Part shown: positions 33,703 through 43,647 of the stretch, piece by piece
Numbering within the stretch: position 1 is the stretch's first letter
Layout: each line of letters opens with the position of its first letter
DNA from: Lachnospiraceae bacterium
GTDB taxonomy: Bacteria; Bacillota; Clostridia; Lachnospirales; Lachnospiraceae
NCBI GenBank assembly: GCA_029227035.1
Contig: JAQXZD010000099.1
Location: forward strand, 1-64,000
Reading direction: 5' to 3'
DNA: 64,000 bases
Program-made: the position numbers and the translations under genes
Notes under the pieces: model-generated
The model's input: only the letters and a program-made list of their open reading frames with translations
Told to the model about the DNA's origin: nothing
Databases searched by the model: none

Positions 33703-35502
33703 ATGATCCCGGAGAGACTTTCTGCGCTTCGAGGACAAATGAAAAAGAAAAACATTGCGGTCTATATCATTCCCACAGCGGATTTTCACATGTCCGAGTA
33801 TGTAGGGGAATATTTTAAAGCAAGAGAGTACATGACCGGTTTTACCGGTTCCGCGGGAACCGCCGTGATTACCATGACGGAAGCCGGGTTATGGACGGAC
33901 GGCAGATATTTTCTGCAGGCGGAAGAACAGCTTGCGGGGACAGGCATTACACTTTACCGGATGGGCGAAGAGGGTGTCCCGACGGTGGATGAGTATATCG
34001 AAGATACCCTGAAAGAGGGAGAATGTCTCGGATTTGACGGCCGCGTGCTGGATGGAAAATGGGGCAAAAAATTGCGTGCCCTTGTGCAAAAAAAGCACGG
34101 CAGTCTGCAGACAGAGGAGGATCTGGTCGGGCTTATCTGGATGGACAGACCAAAGATGTCCGGGGAGCCGGTGTGGATACTGGATACGGCATACAGTGGA
34201 CAGAGCACGGCGGACAAGCTGGCAGAGGTGCGTCAGAAGATGCAGGAGAAGGAGACATCCCTGCATCTTCTGACTTCCTTATGTGATATTGCTTATCTTC
34301 TGAACCTTCGTGGAAATGATATCTGTTATGTGCCGGTGGCACTGTCCTATCTGGTTCTTACGAAGCAGGAAGGAATCCTCTTCCTGCAGGAAGAGGCAGC
34401 GGATGAGAACGTGCGAACCTGTCTTTTGGATAACGGAATTACGATAAAGCCCTATGACAGCTTTTACGGATATCTGGAAGACATTCAGGACCAGACAATA
34501 CTTTTGGACACTTCCGTGGCAAATGACCGTATCTGCAGTGTGCTGGCAGAGAAAAACAGGATTGTGGATGAGCCGTCACCGGTAAGCCGGATGAAGGCGG
34601 TCAAGAACGAGACAGAGCTGGCAAATATCAGGAAGGCGCATGTAAAAGACGCGGTTGCAATGTGCAGGTTTATGTACCGGTTGAAAAAGAATGTGGGGAA
34701 GGTTCCCATGACGGAGCTTTCCGTGTCGGAATATCTGACCGGTCTTCGGGCAGACATGGATGGCTTTTTGGAGCCAAGTTTCGAGACCATCAGCGGATAT
34801 GCGGAGCACGGCGCAATTGTACACTATGCAGCGACTGCTGAGACGGATGTCCCTTTGAAGCCGGAAGGATTTCTTTTGGTGGACTCTGGGGGACATTATC
34901 TGGAGGGCACCACGGATATCACCAGAACTTTTGCGCTGGGGAAACTTACCCGGGAGATGAAGGAACTGTATACCCGCGTGTGCAGGGCAAATCTGAATCT
35001 TATGAATGCAAAATTTTTGTACGGATGTACCGGAAAAAATCTGGATATTCTTGCAAGGGAGCCACTGTGGGAAGCCGGACTGGAATACCGGCACGGAACC
35101 GGGCACGGCGTGGGATATATCCTGAACGTTCATGAGGGCACCAATGCGTTTCGCTGGCACGGAGAAGCCGGGGCAGTTTTGGAGGAAGGCATGGTGACAA
35201 CGGACGAGCCGGGCGTGTATCTGGAAGGAAAGTTCGGGATTCGTCTGGAGAATGAGCTTTTGTGCCGCAAGGGAGAGAAGAATGAATATGGGCAGTTTAT
35301 GTATTTTGAGAATCTGACATATGTGCCCTTTGATTTGGATGCGATTCTTCCGGAGCAGATGACGGAGACGGAAAAACGCCGTCTGGATGCTTACCATGAG
35401 AAGGTGTACGAGACCGTGGCGCCTTATTTGGAGGGAGAGGAGCTTGCGTGGCTTAGAGCGGCCACGGAAAAAGTGAGTGAGGAAGGAGCAGAGAATGAGT
35501 AA
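33703..35502 (+). CDS. pepP: Xaa-Pro aminopeptidase (M24B)
   Basis: A 599-aa cytoplasmic metallopeptidase that removes N-terminal residues before proline. Two creatinase-like N-terminal domains (1-160, 165-300) precede the pita-bread catalytic domain (310-540). Metal ligands are seen in LLVDSGGHYLEGTTDITRTF, GHGVGYILNVHEG, TDEPGVYLEG and IRLENELL. The length is that of the eukaryotic-like APP1 type frequent in Clostridia. Its 3' end overlaps polA by 8 bp. Confidence 0.92.
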   Translation: MIPERLSALRGQMKKKNIAVYIIPTADFHMSEYVGEYFKAREYMTGFTGSAGTAVITMTEAGLWTDGRYFLQAEEQLAGTGITLYRMGEEGVPTVDEYIEDTLKEGECLGFDGRVLDGKWGKKLRALVQKKHGSLQTEEDLVGLIWMDRPKMSGEPVWILDTAYSGQSTADKLAEVRQKMQEKETSLHLLTSLCDIAYLLNLRGNDICYVPVALSYLVLTKQEGILFLQEEAADENVRTCLLDNGITIKPYDSFYGYLEDIQDQTILLDTSVANDRICSVLAEKNRIVDEPSPVSRMKAVKNETELANIRKAHVKDAVAMCRFMYRLKKNVGKVPMTELSVSEYLTGLRADMDGFLEPSFETISGYAEHGAIVHYAATAETDVPLKPEGFLLVDSGGHYLEGTTDITRTFALGKLTREMKELYTRVCRANLNLMNAKFLYGCTGKNLDILAREPLWEAGLEYRHGTGHGVGYILNVHEGTNAFRWHGEAGAVLEEGMVTTDEPGVYLEGKFGIRLENELLCRKGEKNEYGQFMYFENLTYVPFDLDAILPEQMTETEKRRLDAYHEKVYETVAPYLEGEELAWLRAATEKVSEEGAENE

Positions 35503-38152
35503 AAAGCTGGTACTGATTGACGGGCACAGTATTTTGAACCGGGCATTTTTCGGCTTGCCGGATCTGACCAATTCAGAGGGTTTACACACCAATGCAGTAT
35601 ATGGATTTCTCAATATTCTTTTTAAAATCCTGGAGGAAGAAAAACCGGATTATCTGACGGTGGCATTTGACGTGCATGCTCCGACCTTCCGCCATAAGAT
35701 GTATGAAGCCTACAAGGGCACCAGAGGACCTATGGATGATGCGCTGCGCCAGCAGGTGCCGCTCATGAAGGAGATGCTTACCGCCATGGGGGTATGCATT
35801 GTGGAAAAGGAAGGCTACGAAGCAGATGATCTTCTTGGAACCATTGCCGGAATGGGTGAGAGAGAAGGCATGGATGTATCCGTGGTATCCGGAGACCGCG
35901 ACCTTCTGCAGCTTGCGACGGAGCATGTAAAAATCCGGATTCCGAAGACCAAGAAGGGCGGAACCGAGATAGAGGATTATCTGGCAGAGGATGTCAAAGC
36001 GCGTTATCAGGTGACACCGAAGGAGTTTATTGATGTCAAGGCACTGATGGGCGATACGGCAGACAATATCCCGGGTGTGCCTGGAATCGGCGAGAAGACG
36101 GCGACCGCGCTGATTGCACAGTACGGAAGCATTGAGGAGGTTCACGCCCATGCAGAGACCGTGAAGCCGCCGCGGGCATCCAAAAATATCGTGGAATACT
36201 GGGAACAGGCAGTGATGAGTAAGGAGCTTGCAACCATCATTACGGATGTTCCGATCGCCTATGATTTTTCCAATGCGACACTTGAAACTGCCGCGGATCT
36301 GTATACAGAGGAAGCCTTTGTGTTGTGCAAACGTCTGGAATTTAAGAATCTTCTGGGACGTTTTGAGGTGAAGGGACCGAAGAACAATGTGGAGGAGAAG
36401 TTCCGGATTGTAAAGGAAAAAAAGGAGGCTGACGCCATCTGGGAAAAAGTGGGAAATGCTCCTCTGGCATTTTGTATTCTGGAAGATTTTTGCGGTATGG
36501 CGGTGGCTTTTTCCGAGGAGGACTGCTGTCTTTTTGTGACAGGAGAAGAGCTTACGGCTTCTTATCTTGAGGAAGCACTTTTCAAGTCAGAGGCAGAAAA
36601 ACTTCTGACAGCGGATTTGAAAGGGCAGCTTAAGTACCTGCACATAGCTGGCGAGGATGACTGGGACGGTTATCTGAAGACCAGAGGCCGCTTTTTCGAC
36701 CGAACCATTGCCGCCTATCTGTTAAATCCCCTGAAGGGAGATTATCCGTATGATGATGTGGCAAAAGACCAGCTTGGACTATTGCTTCCGGCAAAGGGAG
36801 AACTGCTGGGAAAGAAGACCGCGGCTGAGATGCTTTTGGAGAACGAGACCGAAGCCATGCGCTATGCATGTTATGAAGCATATGTGACATGGAAGTCATA
36901 TCCGCTCCTTACGGAAGGCCTTCGGGAGCACGGAATGACGCAGCTTATGGAAGAAATTGAGATGCCTCTGGTGTTCGTGCTTTCCGATATGGAAAAGCAG
37001 GGAATCTGCATTGATGCGGATGCGTTACGGGAGTATGGAGACAGACTTTCGGTGTCCATCACGGAGCTGGAGAAGAAAATCTATGAGCAGGCGGGAGAGG
37101 AATTCAACATTAATTCCCCGAAGCAGCTTGGAAACATTCTGTTTGAAAAGCTCCAGATGCCAAACGGTAAGAAGACCAAGACGGGATATTCCACTTCCGC
37201 GGAAGTCTTGGACAAGCTGGCGGCAGATTATCCGATTGTGGCGGATATACTGGAGTATCGCAAGCTGACCAAGCTGAAATCGACCTATGCGGACGGACTG
37301 TCCAATTACATTGATGATACCGGAAAGATTCACACCACTTTCCATCAGACCATTACGGCGACCGGAAGATTGAGCAGCACCGATCCGAACCTGCAGAATA
37401 TCCCGATTCGGATTGAGCGGGGAAAGATTATTCGAAAAGTTTTTCATCCAATGAAGGGAAATCTGTTTGTGGATTCGGACTATTCCCAGATAGAGCTCAG
37501 GCTTCTGGCGCATATGTCCGGGGATGAAAAACTGATTGAGGCCTTCCGTCAGAATCAGGACATTCACAGGAGTACGGCGGCGTCTGTGTTCCATGTACCT
37601 TTTGATGAGGTCAGTGACCTGCAGAGACGCAATGCCAAAGCAGTTAATTTCGGAATCGTGTACGGCATCAGTGCCTTTGGCTTAAGTCAGGATTTGAACA
37701 TCAGCCAGAAGGAGGCACAGGGCTTTATCGACAGCTATTTTGAGACCTATCCGAAGATTAAGGAATTTCTGGACGGGACGGTCGCAGAAGCAAAGGAAAA
37801 AGGCTTTACAAGAACGTTGTACGGAAGAATCCGTCCGGTTCCGGAACTGTCTTCCGGCAATTATATGCAGCGGCAGTTCGGGGAACGGGTGGCAATGAAT
37901 GCACCGATTCAGGGAACGGCGGCGGATATTATCAAGATTGCAATGATTCGTGTACATGACCGCCTGATCCGGGAGGGATACAAATCCCGTCTGATTCTTC
38001 AGGTGCATGATGAGCTTTTAATTGAGACAGTTGAGACAGAGAAAGATGCCGTGACAGCACTGCTGGAAGAAGAGATGCAGGGAGCCGCCGATTTGCAGGT
38101 GGAGCTTGCTGTGGGAACCGAGTGCGGCGCGGACTGGTATGAGGCACATTAG
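35495..38152 (+). CDS. polA: DNA polymerase I
   Basis: Repair and Okazaki-fragment polymerase of 885 aa. The 5'-3' exonuclease domain (1-300; LIDGHSILNRAFFGL, SGDRDLLQLAT) is complete. The middle 3'-5' exonuclease-like domain lacks the usual DxE metal ligands, so proofreading is probably lost, as in other Firmicutes. The polymerase domain has DSDYSQIELR, the O-helix RRNAKAVNFGIVYG and VHDELLIE. The ATG at 35495 is chosen for its AAGGAG site; the track start is 18 bases upstream. Confidence 0.96.
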   Translation: MSKKLVLIDGHSILNRAFFGLPDLTNSEGLHTNAVYGFLNILFKILEEEKPDYLTVAFDVHAPTFRHKMYEAYKGTRGPMDDALRQQVPLMKEMLTAMGVCIVEKEGYEADDLLGTIAGMGEREGMDVSVVSGDRDLLQLATEHVKIRIPKTKKGGTEIEDYLAEDVKARYQVTPKEFIDVKALMGDTADNIPGVPGIGEKTATALIAQYGSIEEVHAHAETVKPPRASKNIVEYWEQAVMSKELATIITDVPIAYDFSNATLETAADLYTEEAFVLCKRLEFKNLLGRFEVKGPKNNVEEKFRIVKEKKEADAIWEKVGNAPLAFCILEDFCGMAVAFSEEDCCLFVTGEELTASYLEEALFKSEAEKLLTADLKGQLKYLHIAGEDDWDGYLKTRGRFFDRTIAAYLLNPLKGDYPYDDVAKDQLGLLLPAKGELLGKKTAAEMLLENETEAMRYACYEAYVTWKSYPLLTEGLREHGMTQLMEEIEMPLVFVLSDMEKQGICIDADALREYGDRLSVSITELEKKIYEQAGEEFNINSPKQLGNILFEKLQMPNGKKTKTGYSTSAEVLDKLAADYPIVADILEYRKLTKLKSTYADGLSNYIDDTGKIHTTFHQTITATGRLSSTDPNLQNIPIRIERGKIIRKVFHPMKGNLFVDSDYSQIELRLLAHMSGDEKLIEAFRQNQDIHRSTAASVFHVPFDEVSDLQRRNAKAVNFGIVYGISAFGLSQDLNISQKEAQGFIDSYFETYPKIKEFLDGTVAEAKEKGFTRTLYGRIRPVPELSSGNYMQRQFGERVAMNAPIQGTAADIIKIAMIRVHDRLIREGYKSRLILQVHDELLIETVETEKDAVTALLEEEMQGAADLQVELAVGTECGADWYEAH

Positions 38153-38154
38153 AT

Positions 38155-40818
38155 ATGCAGTTTATTGGAATAACCGGCGGAGTCGGAGCCGGAAAATCGC
38201 AGATACTTTCTTATCTGGCAACAAAACCGAAGACAAAAGTAATGCTGGCGGATGATATCGCCCATGAGCTGATGGAACCGGGAACAGAATGTTACAGGCG
38301 GTTGCGTGAGCACTTTAAAGGGGAAGACATCTGGCAGCCGGACGGATATTTTGACCGGGAAAAGCTGGCAGCCGTCATTTTTTCGGATGACGGAAAGAGG
38401 GAAGAGATGAATGCCATTGTGCATCCGGCAGTCCGGGAATATGTGTGCGCGCAGGCGGAAAAAGAGCGGCAGGCAGGAGAGCTTGAGCTTCTGGTTCTGG
38501 AAGCGGCATTGTTAATCGAAGAACATTATGATGCAATTTGCGACGAACTTTGGTATATTTATACCAGCAGGGAAATTCGAAGGGAACGGCTGAAAGCATC
38601 CAGAGGCTATTCGGATGAAAAAGTGGATGGGATTTTTGCAAGCCAGTTAAGCGAGGAGGAATACCGCAGGCATTGCAAAGTGGTCATTGACAACAACGGA
38701 GCTCTGGAAGATACCCTGACGCAGATTGAGAAAGCTTTGAGGAGAAAGCATATGGAGAACGTATTTGGTTTGGACATTGGAACCCGCAATGTGGTGGGAA
38801 CCGTTGGATACCGCACAGAAGAGAATGAGTTTGTGGTGGTGGCACAGTATATGAAGCAGCATGAGACAAGAGCCATGCTGGATGGACAGATTCACGATAT
38901 CGGCAGAGTGGGCAGAACCATTAACGCGGTGAAGGCAGAGCTGGAATCACAGATTGGAGAGCCGCTGACGGATGTATGTATCGCAGCCGCAGGACGAGTG
39001 CTTAAGACCGTGACAACGCATGTGGAATATGAGTACGCGGAGGAGACTGTGGTTTCCGCGGAGGATCTGCATACACTGGATCTGCTTGGCGTGGAGAGTG
39101 CCCAGAAGACTTTGAAGGAAAAGAATGATACCAACTACCGGTTTTACTGTGTCGGCTATTCGGTTATGAAATATTATCTGAATGACGAAGTGTTTATCAG
39201 TATCAAGGACCATAAGGCAAACAAAATCGGGGAGGACATTATTGTGACTTTCCTTCCGGAAGATGTTGTGGACGGTCTGTATTCCGCAGTGGGACAGGCG
39301 GGACTTACCGTTGCCAATATGACTCTGGAGCCTATCGCTGCAATCAATGTGGCAATTCCGGAGAACTTCAGGATGCTGAATATCGCGCTGGTGGATGTGG
39401 GAGCAGGAACTTCCGATATCTCCATCACCAAAGAGGGAAGCATCATCGCTTACGGTATGATTCCATATGCGGGAGATGAGCTGACCGAGCTGATTGTGCA
39501 GAACTATCTGGTCGATTTTAAGATGGCGGAGGCAATGAAGCTGGCATCCACCACAGAGGACGAGATTACTTATGAAGACATCATGAGCATCACCCATACC
39601 ATTCCGTCCAAAGAGGTGTGGGATCTGGTAGCGCCGACGGTGGATAAGATTACGACGGAGGTTGCCGCCAAGATTAAGGAGTTAAACGGTGACAAGACGG
39701 TGAGCGCCTGCTTTGTGGTCGGCGGAGGCGGCAAGATACACGGTTTTACGGATATGCTTGCGGAGCGTCTGGATCTGCCGAAGGAGCGTGTGGCATTAAG
39801 AGGCGAGGAAGTCTTAAAAGAAGTGATCTTTGAGCAGGAGGATATCAAAAAGGATCCGCTTCTGGTTACCCCGATTGGTATCTGTCTGAATTATTATGAG
39901 CAGAAGAACAACTTTATCATGGTTCGTTTTAACGGAGAGCGGTTAAAGCTGTATGACAACAACAGACTGACCATTGTGGATGCTGCGCTTCAGGCGGGAT
40001 TCCCGAATGACCAGCTTTTCCCAAGAAGAGGCGTGCCGATTAATTTTACGGTCAACGGTGCGGCGCGAATCGCAAGAGGAGAAGCGGGAGAGGCGGCAAA
40101 GGTTACCATGAACGGCAAGCCTGCGCATATCAATACGCCTCTTGAGCCAAACAGCGAGATTGTCATTGAGCCTTCCACGGCGGGAGAAGATGCCGTGTAC
40201 CGTATCGGACAACTGGCGGAATATCACGAGTCTACGATTTCCTTTATGATTAACGGACAGAGGGTGGTATGCCCGAAGTTTGTGGAGGTAAACGGAAGTC
40301 TGGAGCCGGAAAGCTATGAGATTCAGGAAGGGGATGTCATTGAGACCAGAAACTTCTACACAGTTGGTCAGGTGGCGGAGTTCATGGATGCCACAATCGA
40401 TGAAAATTATCAGATTATGGTCAATAACCGGGTAGCCAATCTGGACACACTGGTGTATGAAAATTTCTCAATCGACTGGACTCTTTCCGGTTTCGGGGTT
40501 GCACCGGAGCCTGAGAATCTGTATAATGCTACAGGAGAAAGCAATGAAGACGAAGCGGACGGTGAGGTACCGCAGGAAGAACCGGAAACCATCCCTCCGC
40601 AGAATGAAACGATCTGCATTGTGTCGGTGAACGGAGAGACGGTTGAACTGATGGGCAAAGAGAGTTATATCTTTGTGGACATCTTTGACCGGATTACCTT
40701 TGACCTGAATGCCGGGCAGGGAAGAGCAATCGCCACACTGGTAAACGGGGAGCAGGCAGAGTTTTCACAGCCGCTTCACAATGGCGATCGGATTGATTTA
40801 TATTGGAAAGAGCAGTAA
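38155..40818 (+). CDS. coaE: Dephospho-CoA kinase fused in frame to an FtsA/actin-like ATPase
   Basis: An 887-aa ORF with two unrelated modules. Residues 1-198 are a complete dephospho-CoA kinase (P-loop ITGGVGAGKS, LADDIAHEL), the last step of coenzyme A synthesis. From residue 200 an actin-like ATPase of the FtsA/Hsp70 superfamily follows (FGLDIGTRNVVG, LVDVGAGTSDISI, VVGGGGKIHG), then about 250 residues of beta-rich repeats. No stop separates them, but ATG 38752 at the junction has GAGGAG at 7-base spacing, so the second module can be translated alone. Only 2 bp separate it from polA. Role of the FtsA-like part unknown. Confidence 0.85.
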   Translation: MQFIGITGGVGAGKSQILSYLATKPKTKVMLADDIAHELMEPGTECYRRLREHFKGEDIWQPDGYFDREKLAAVIFSDDGKREEMNAIVHPAVREYVCAQAEKERQAGELELLVLEAALLIEEHYDAICDELWYIYTSREIRRERLKASRGYSDEKVDGIFASQLSEEEYRRHCKVVIDNNGALEDTLTQIEKALRRKHMENVFGLDIGTRNVVGTVGYRTEENEFVVVAQYMKQHETRAMLDGQIHDIGRVGRTINAVKAELESQIGEPLTDVCIAAAGRVLKTVTTHVEYEYAEETVVSAEDLHTLDLLGVESAQKTLKEKNDTNYRFYCVGYSVMKYYLNDEVFISIKDHKANKIGEDIIVTFLPEDVVDGLYSAVGQAGLTVANMTLEPIAAINVAIPENFRMLNIALVDVGAGTSDISITKEGSIIAYGMIPYAGDELTELIVQNYLVDFKMAEAMKLASTTEDEITYEDIMSITHTIPSKEVWDLVAPTVDKITTEVAAKIKELNGDKTVSACFVVGGGGKIHGFTDMLAERLDLPKERVALRGEEVLKEVIFEQEDIKKDPLLVTPIGICLNYYEQKNNFIMVRFNGERLKLYDNNRLTIVDAALQAGFPNDQLFPRRGVPINFTVNGAARIARGEAGEAAKVTMNGKPAHINTPLEPNSEIVIEPSTAGEDAVYRIGQLAEYHESTISFMINGQRVVCPKFVEVNGSLEPESYEIQEGDVIETRNFYTVGQVAEFMDATIDENYQIMVNNRVANLDTLVYENFSIDWTLSGFGVAPEPENLYNATGESNEDEADGEVPQEEPETIPPQNETICIVSVNGETVELMGKESYIFVDIFDRITFDLNAGQGRAIATLVNGEQAEFSQPLHNGDRIDLYWKEQ

Positions 40819-40819
40819 A

Positions 40820-41623
40820 ATGTTGGAATTATGCAGTATTGCAAGCGGAAGCAGCGGAAATTGCATATGTGTCGGTTCGGATGACTGCCACATACTGATT
40901 GACGCAGGCATCAGCGGAAAGAGAATTGAACAGGGACTCAATTCCATTGATTTGAAGAGTCAGGAGATGCAGGGGATTTTTGTTACCCATGAGCATATCG
41001 ACCATATTGCGGGACTCGGCGTGATGGCAAGAAGGTACGGACTGCCGATGTATGCCACCCAGGGAACCATTGAAGCAATCAAAAATACATCTTCTGTGGG
41101 AAAAATTGATGAGGAACTGTTTCATCCGGTATGTCCGGAGGAAGAAATTACCATTCAGGATTTGTCTATTACACCCATTGCCATTTCCCATGATGCGGCG
41201 GAGCCGGTGGCTTACCGGATTCGAAGCGGGCAGCAGCAGGCAGCGGTGGTGACGGATCTTGGCAATTACGACGAAGAACTGGTAGGAAAACTGCAGGGAC
41301 TGGATTTGCTGCTTCTGGAAGCAAATCATGATATACATATGCTGGAGACAGGCGTATATCCTTATCCGCTGAAGCGGAGAATTATGGGAGACAGAGGGCA
41401 TCTGTCGAATGAGCGGAGCGGGCAACTGCTCGGCGAACTTCTTCATGATAGATTTGGTGCAGTGATGCTTGGGCATCTGAGTAAAGAAAACAATTACGAG
41501 GAGCTTGCCTATGAGGCGGTGCGTCTGGAGGTTACGATGGGCGATAATCCGTACAAGGCAGACGATTTCCCGATGCAGGTGGCAAAGCGGGATACGGTTT
41601 CTCCTGTAATGCGGGCAGAGTGA
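40820..41623 (+). CDS. MBL-fold metallo-hydrolase, WalJ/YycJ type
   Basis: A 267-aa metallo-beta-lactamase-fold protein. The metal-binding motif is THEHIDHIAG, and SIASGSSGNC at the N-terminus is typical of the YycJ/WalJ group, linked in other Firmicutes to cell-wall and DNA-repair control. The ATG at 40820 is one base after the previous stop; the track's longer form overlaps that gene. Confidence 0.9.
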   Translation: MLELCSIASGSSGNCICVGSDDCHILIDAGISGKRIEQGLNSIDLKSQEMQGIFVTHEHIDHIAGLGVMARRYGLPMYATQGTIEAIKNTSSVGKIDEELFHPVCPEEEITIQDLSITPIAISHDAAEPVAYRIRSGQQQAAVVTDLGNYDEELVGKLQGLDLLLLEANHDIHMLETGVYPYPLKRRIMGDRGHLSNERSGQLLGELLHDRFGAVMLGHLSKENNYEELAYEAVRLEVTMGDNPYKADDFPMQVAKRDTVSPVMRAE

Positions 41624-41646
41624 AAGTGAAAGGAGAATAGAACATT

Positions 41647-41931
41647 ATGGAAAATGCAATCAAAAAGACAATTATCACTGTTGTTGGAAAGGATACCGTT
41701 GGAATTATCGCAAAGGTGTGTACCTATCTGGCAGATAACGGAATCAATGTACTGGATATCTCACAGACAATTGTGTCCGGTTACTTTAATATGATGATGA
41801 TTGTTGATATGAGCGGGGCAACAAAAGCCTTTGCCGAGATTTCGGAGGAGATGGACCAGCTTGGCGATCAGATTGGAGTTGCCATCAAGTGCCAGCGCGA
41901 GGAAATATTTGAAAAAATGCATCGTATATAA
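41647..41931 (+). CDS. ACT-domain protein (UPF0237 type)
   Basis: A 94-aa single ACT domain ([20 protein letters not shown], then [20 protein letters not shown]), a small-ligand or amino-acid binding fold. It precedes the UPF0210 gene by 14 bp, a pairing that is common in Firmicutes and suggests a shared but unknown function. Confidence 0.9.
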   Translation: MENAIKKTIITVVGKDTVGIIAKVCTYLADNGINVLDISQTIVSGYFNMMMIVDMSGATKAFAEISEEMDQLGDQIGVAIKCQREEIFEKMHRI

Positions 41932-41945
41932 GAAGGAGCAGACGG

Positions 41946-43310
41946 ATGATTAATATCGGTGAAGTAATAGAAACAAATGATATGATTGAGAAGGAAAATC
42001 TGGACGTTCGGACCATTACGCTGGGCATCAGCCTGCTGGATTGTATTGATTCCGATCTGGATCGCCTGAATGAAAAGATTTTTGACAAGATTACAACGGT
42101 TGCAAAGGATCTGGTGGCAGTAGGAGAGGATATTGAGAACCATTATTGTATTCCGATTGTCAACAAGCGAATTTCCGTGACACCGATTGCACTGGTGGGA
42201 GGTTCGGCCTGCAAGAAGCCGGAGGATTTTGTGACCATCGCGCACACACTGGATCGTGCGGCAAAGAAGGTCGGAGTCAATCTGATTGGCGGTTATTCCG
42301 CAATTGTATCTAAGGGTATGACAAAGGCAGATGAGAATCTGATTCGCTCCATTCCGCAGGCACTGGCGGAGACGGATGTGGTGTGCAGCTCCGTGAATGT
42401 GGGCTCCACCAAGACCGGTATCAATATGGATGCGGTACGTCTGATGGGAGAGATTATTAAAAAGACTGCAGAGGAAGCTCACAAAAAGGGTATCTTCGGC
42501 TGTGACAAGCTGGTGGTATTCTGCAATGCGCCGGACGATAATCCGTTTATGGCGGGAGCTTTCCACGGTGTGACAGAGGCAGATGCCATCATAAACGTTG
42601 GTGTCAGCGGACCGGGAGTGGTTAAGACCGCACTGGAGAAAGTACGCGGAGAGAGCTTTGAGGTACTCTGCGAGACCATCAAAAAGACCGCCTTTAAGGT
42701 AACCCGTGTGGGACAGCTTGTGGCAAAGGAAGCATCCGCAAAGCTTGGCATTCCGTTTGGAATTATCGATTTGTCCCTGGCACCGACTCCGGCAATCGGA
42801 GACAGTGTGGCAGACATTCTCTGTGAGATCGGACTGGAGCATGCGGGCGCACCGGGTACCACGGCAGCCCTTGCCCTTTTGAACGATCAGGTAAAGAAGG
42901 GCGGAATCATGGCTTCTTCCTACGTGGGTGGTTTAAGCGGCGCCTTTATTCCGGTCAGTGAGGATCAGGGTATGATCAATGCCGTTGAAGCGGGCGCACT
43001 GACACTGGAGAAGCTTGAGGCAATGACCTGTGTCTGCTCCGTCGGACTGGATATGATTGCTATTCCGGGAGATACAAAGGCAACAACGATTGCCGGTATC
43101 GTAGCGGATGAGATGGCAATCGGAATGATTAACCAGAAGACCACGGCGGTACGTCTGATTCCTGCAATTGGTAAGGATGTGGGCGAAATCGTCGAGTTCG
43201 GAGGACTGTTCGGTTATGCGCCGATTATGCCGGTCAACAAATTCTCCTGTGACGATTTCATCAATCGAAAAGGACGTATTCCGGCACCTGTGCACAGTTT
43301 CAAAAACTGA
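41946..43310 (+). CDS. UPF0210 / DUF711 (PFL-like) family protein
   Basis: A 454-aa cytoplasmic protein of the UPF0210 (DUF711) family, with the Gly-rich segments [13 protein letters not shown] and [21 protein letters not shown] glycyl-radical-like barrel fold is suggested by annotation tradition, but no activity is established. Last gene of its operon; a 27-bp hairpin follows. Confidence 0.88.
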   Translation: MINIGEVIETNDMIEKENLDVRTITLGISLLDCIDSDLDRLNEKIFDKITTVAKDLVAVGEDIENHYCIPIVNKRISVTPIALVGGSACKKPEDFVTIAHTLDRAAKKVGVNLIGGYSAIVSKGMTKADENLIRSIPQALAETDVVCSSVNVGSTKTGINMDAVRLMGEIIKKTAEEAHKKGIFGCDKLVVFCNAPDDNPFMAGAFHGVTEADAIINVGVSGPGVVKTALEKVRGESFEVLCETIKKTAFKVTRVGQLVAKEASAKLGIPFGIIDLSLAPTPAIGDSVADILCEIGLEHAGAPGTTAALALLNDQVKKGGIMASSYVGGLSGAFIPVSEDQGMINAVEAGALTLEKLEAMTCVCSVGLDMIAIPGDTKATTIAGIVADEMAIGMINQKTTAVRLIPAIGKDVGEIVEFGGLFGYAPIMPVNKFSCDDFINRKGRIPAPVHSFKN

Positions 43311-43325
43311 CGCGATAAGCGATGA

Positions 43326-43391
43326 AAATGAAAAGAAAGAAGCTCTGGAAAGAAAATTTATTTGCTTTCCAGAGCTTCTTTCTTTTCATTT
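43326..43391 (+). terminator. Very long perfect hairpin after the UPF0210 gene
   Basis: Two 27-base arms (AAATGAAAAGAAAGAAGCTC ... with exact complement) around an 11-base loop; terminates the ACT-UPF0210 operon. It is unusually long for a terminator. Confidence 0.75.
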
Positions 43392-43394
43392 GAG

Positions 43395-43644
43395 GAGCAA
43401 CGCGATCACGAGGAAATCAGAGATTTCCGAGTCGTCGCTTATCGCGTCCCAAAAACAACGCGACAGCCCGCGCACGAGGAAATCTGTGATTTCCGAGTCG
43501 ACGCGTCTCGTAGCGTAATATATCAGAGCAACGCGATCACGAGGAAATCAGAGATTTCCGAGTCGTCGCTTATCGCGTCCCAAAATAATGCGACAGCCCG
43601 CGCACGAGGAAATCTGTGATTTCCGAGTCGACGCGTCTCGTAGC
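43395..43644. repeat. Tandem repeat of a 120-bp palindrome-rich unit (two copies)
   Basis: Copy A (43395-43514) and copy B (43526-43644) are nearly identical with a 131-bp period. Each carries two hairpins: GGAAATC-aga-GATTTCC and GGAAATC-tgt-GATTTCC, flanked by CGA/TCG. TCGCTTATCGCGT inside each copy is the inverse of ACGCGATAAGCGA at the end of the UPF0210 gene. Small ORFs here are repeat artefacts. Confidence 0.85.
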
Positions 43645-43647
43645 TTA

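Noticed and set aside
43362-43619. 85-aa and 116-aa ORFs across 43168-43619
   Set aside because: They run through the tandem palindromic repeat; the peptide repetition mirrors the DNA repeat and no ribosome site is present.
43395-43644. Possible CRISPR array
   Set aside because: Only two long units without short unique spacers, and no cas genes in the window.
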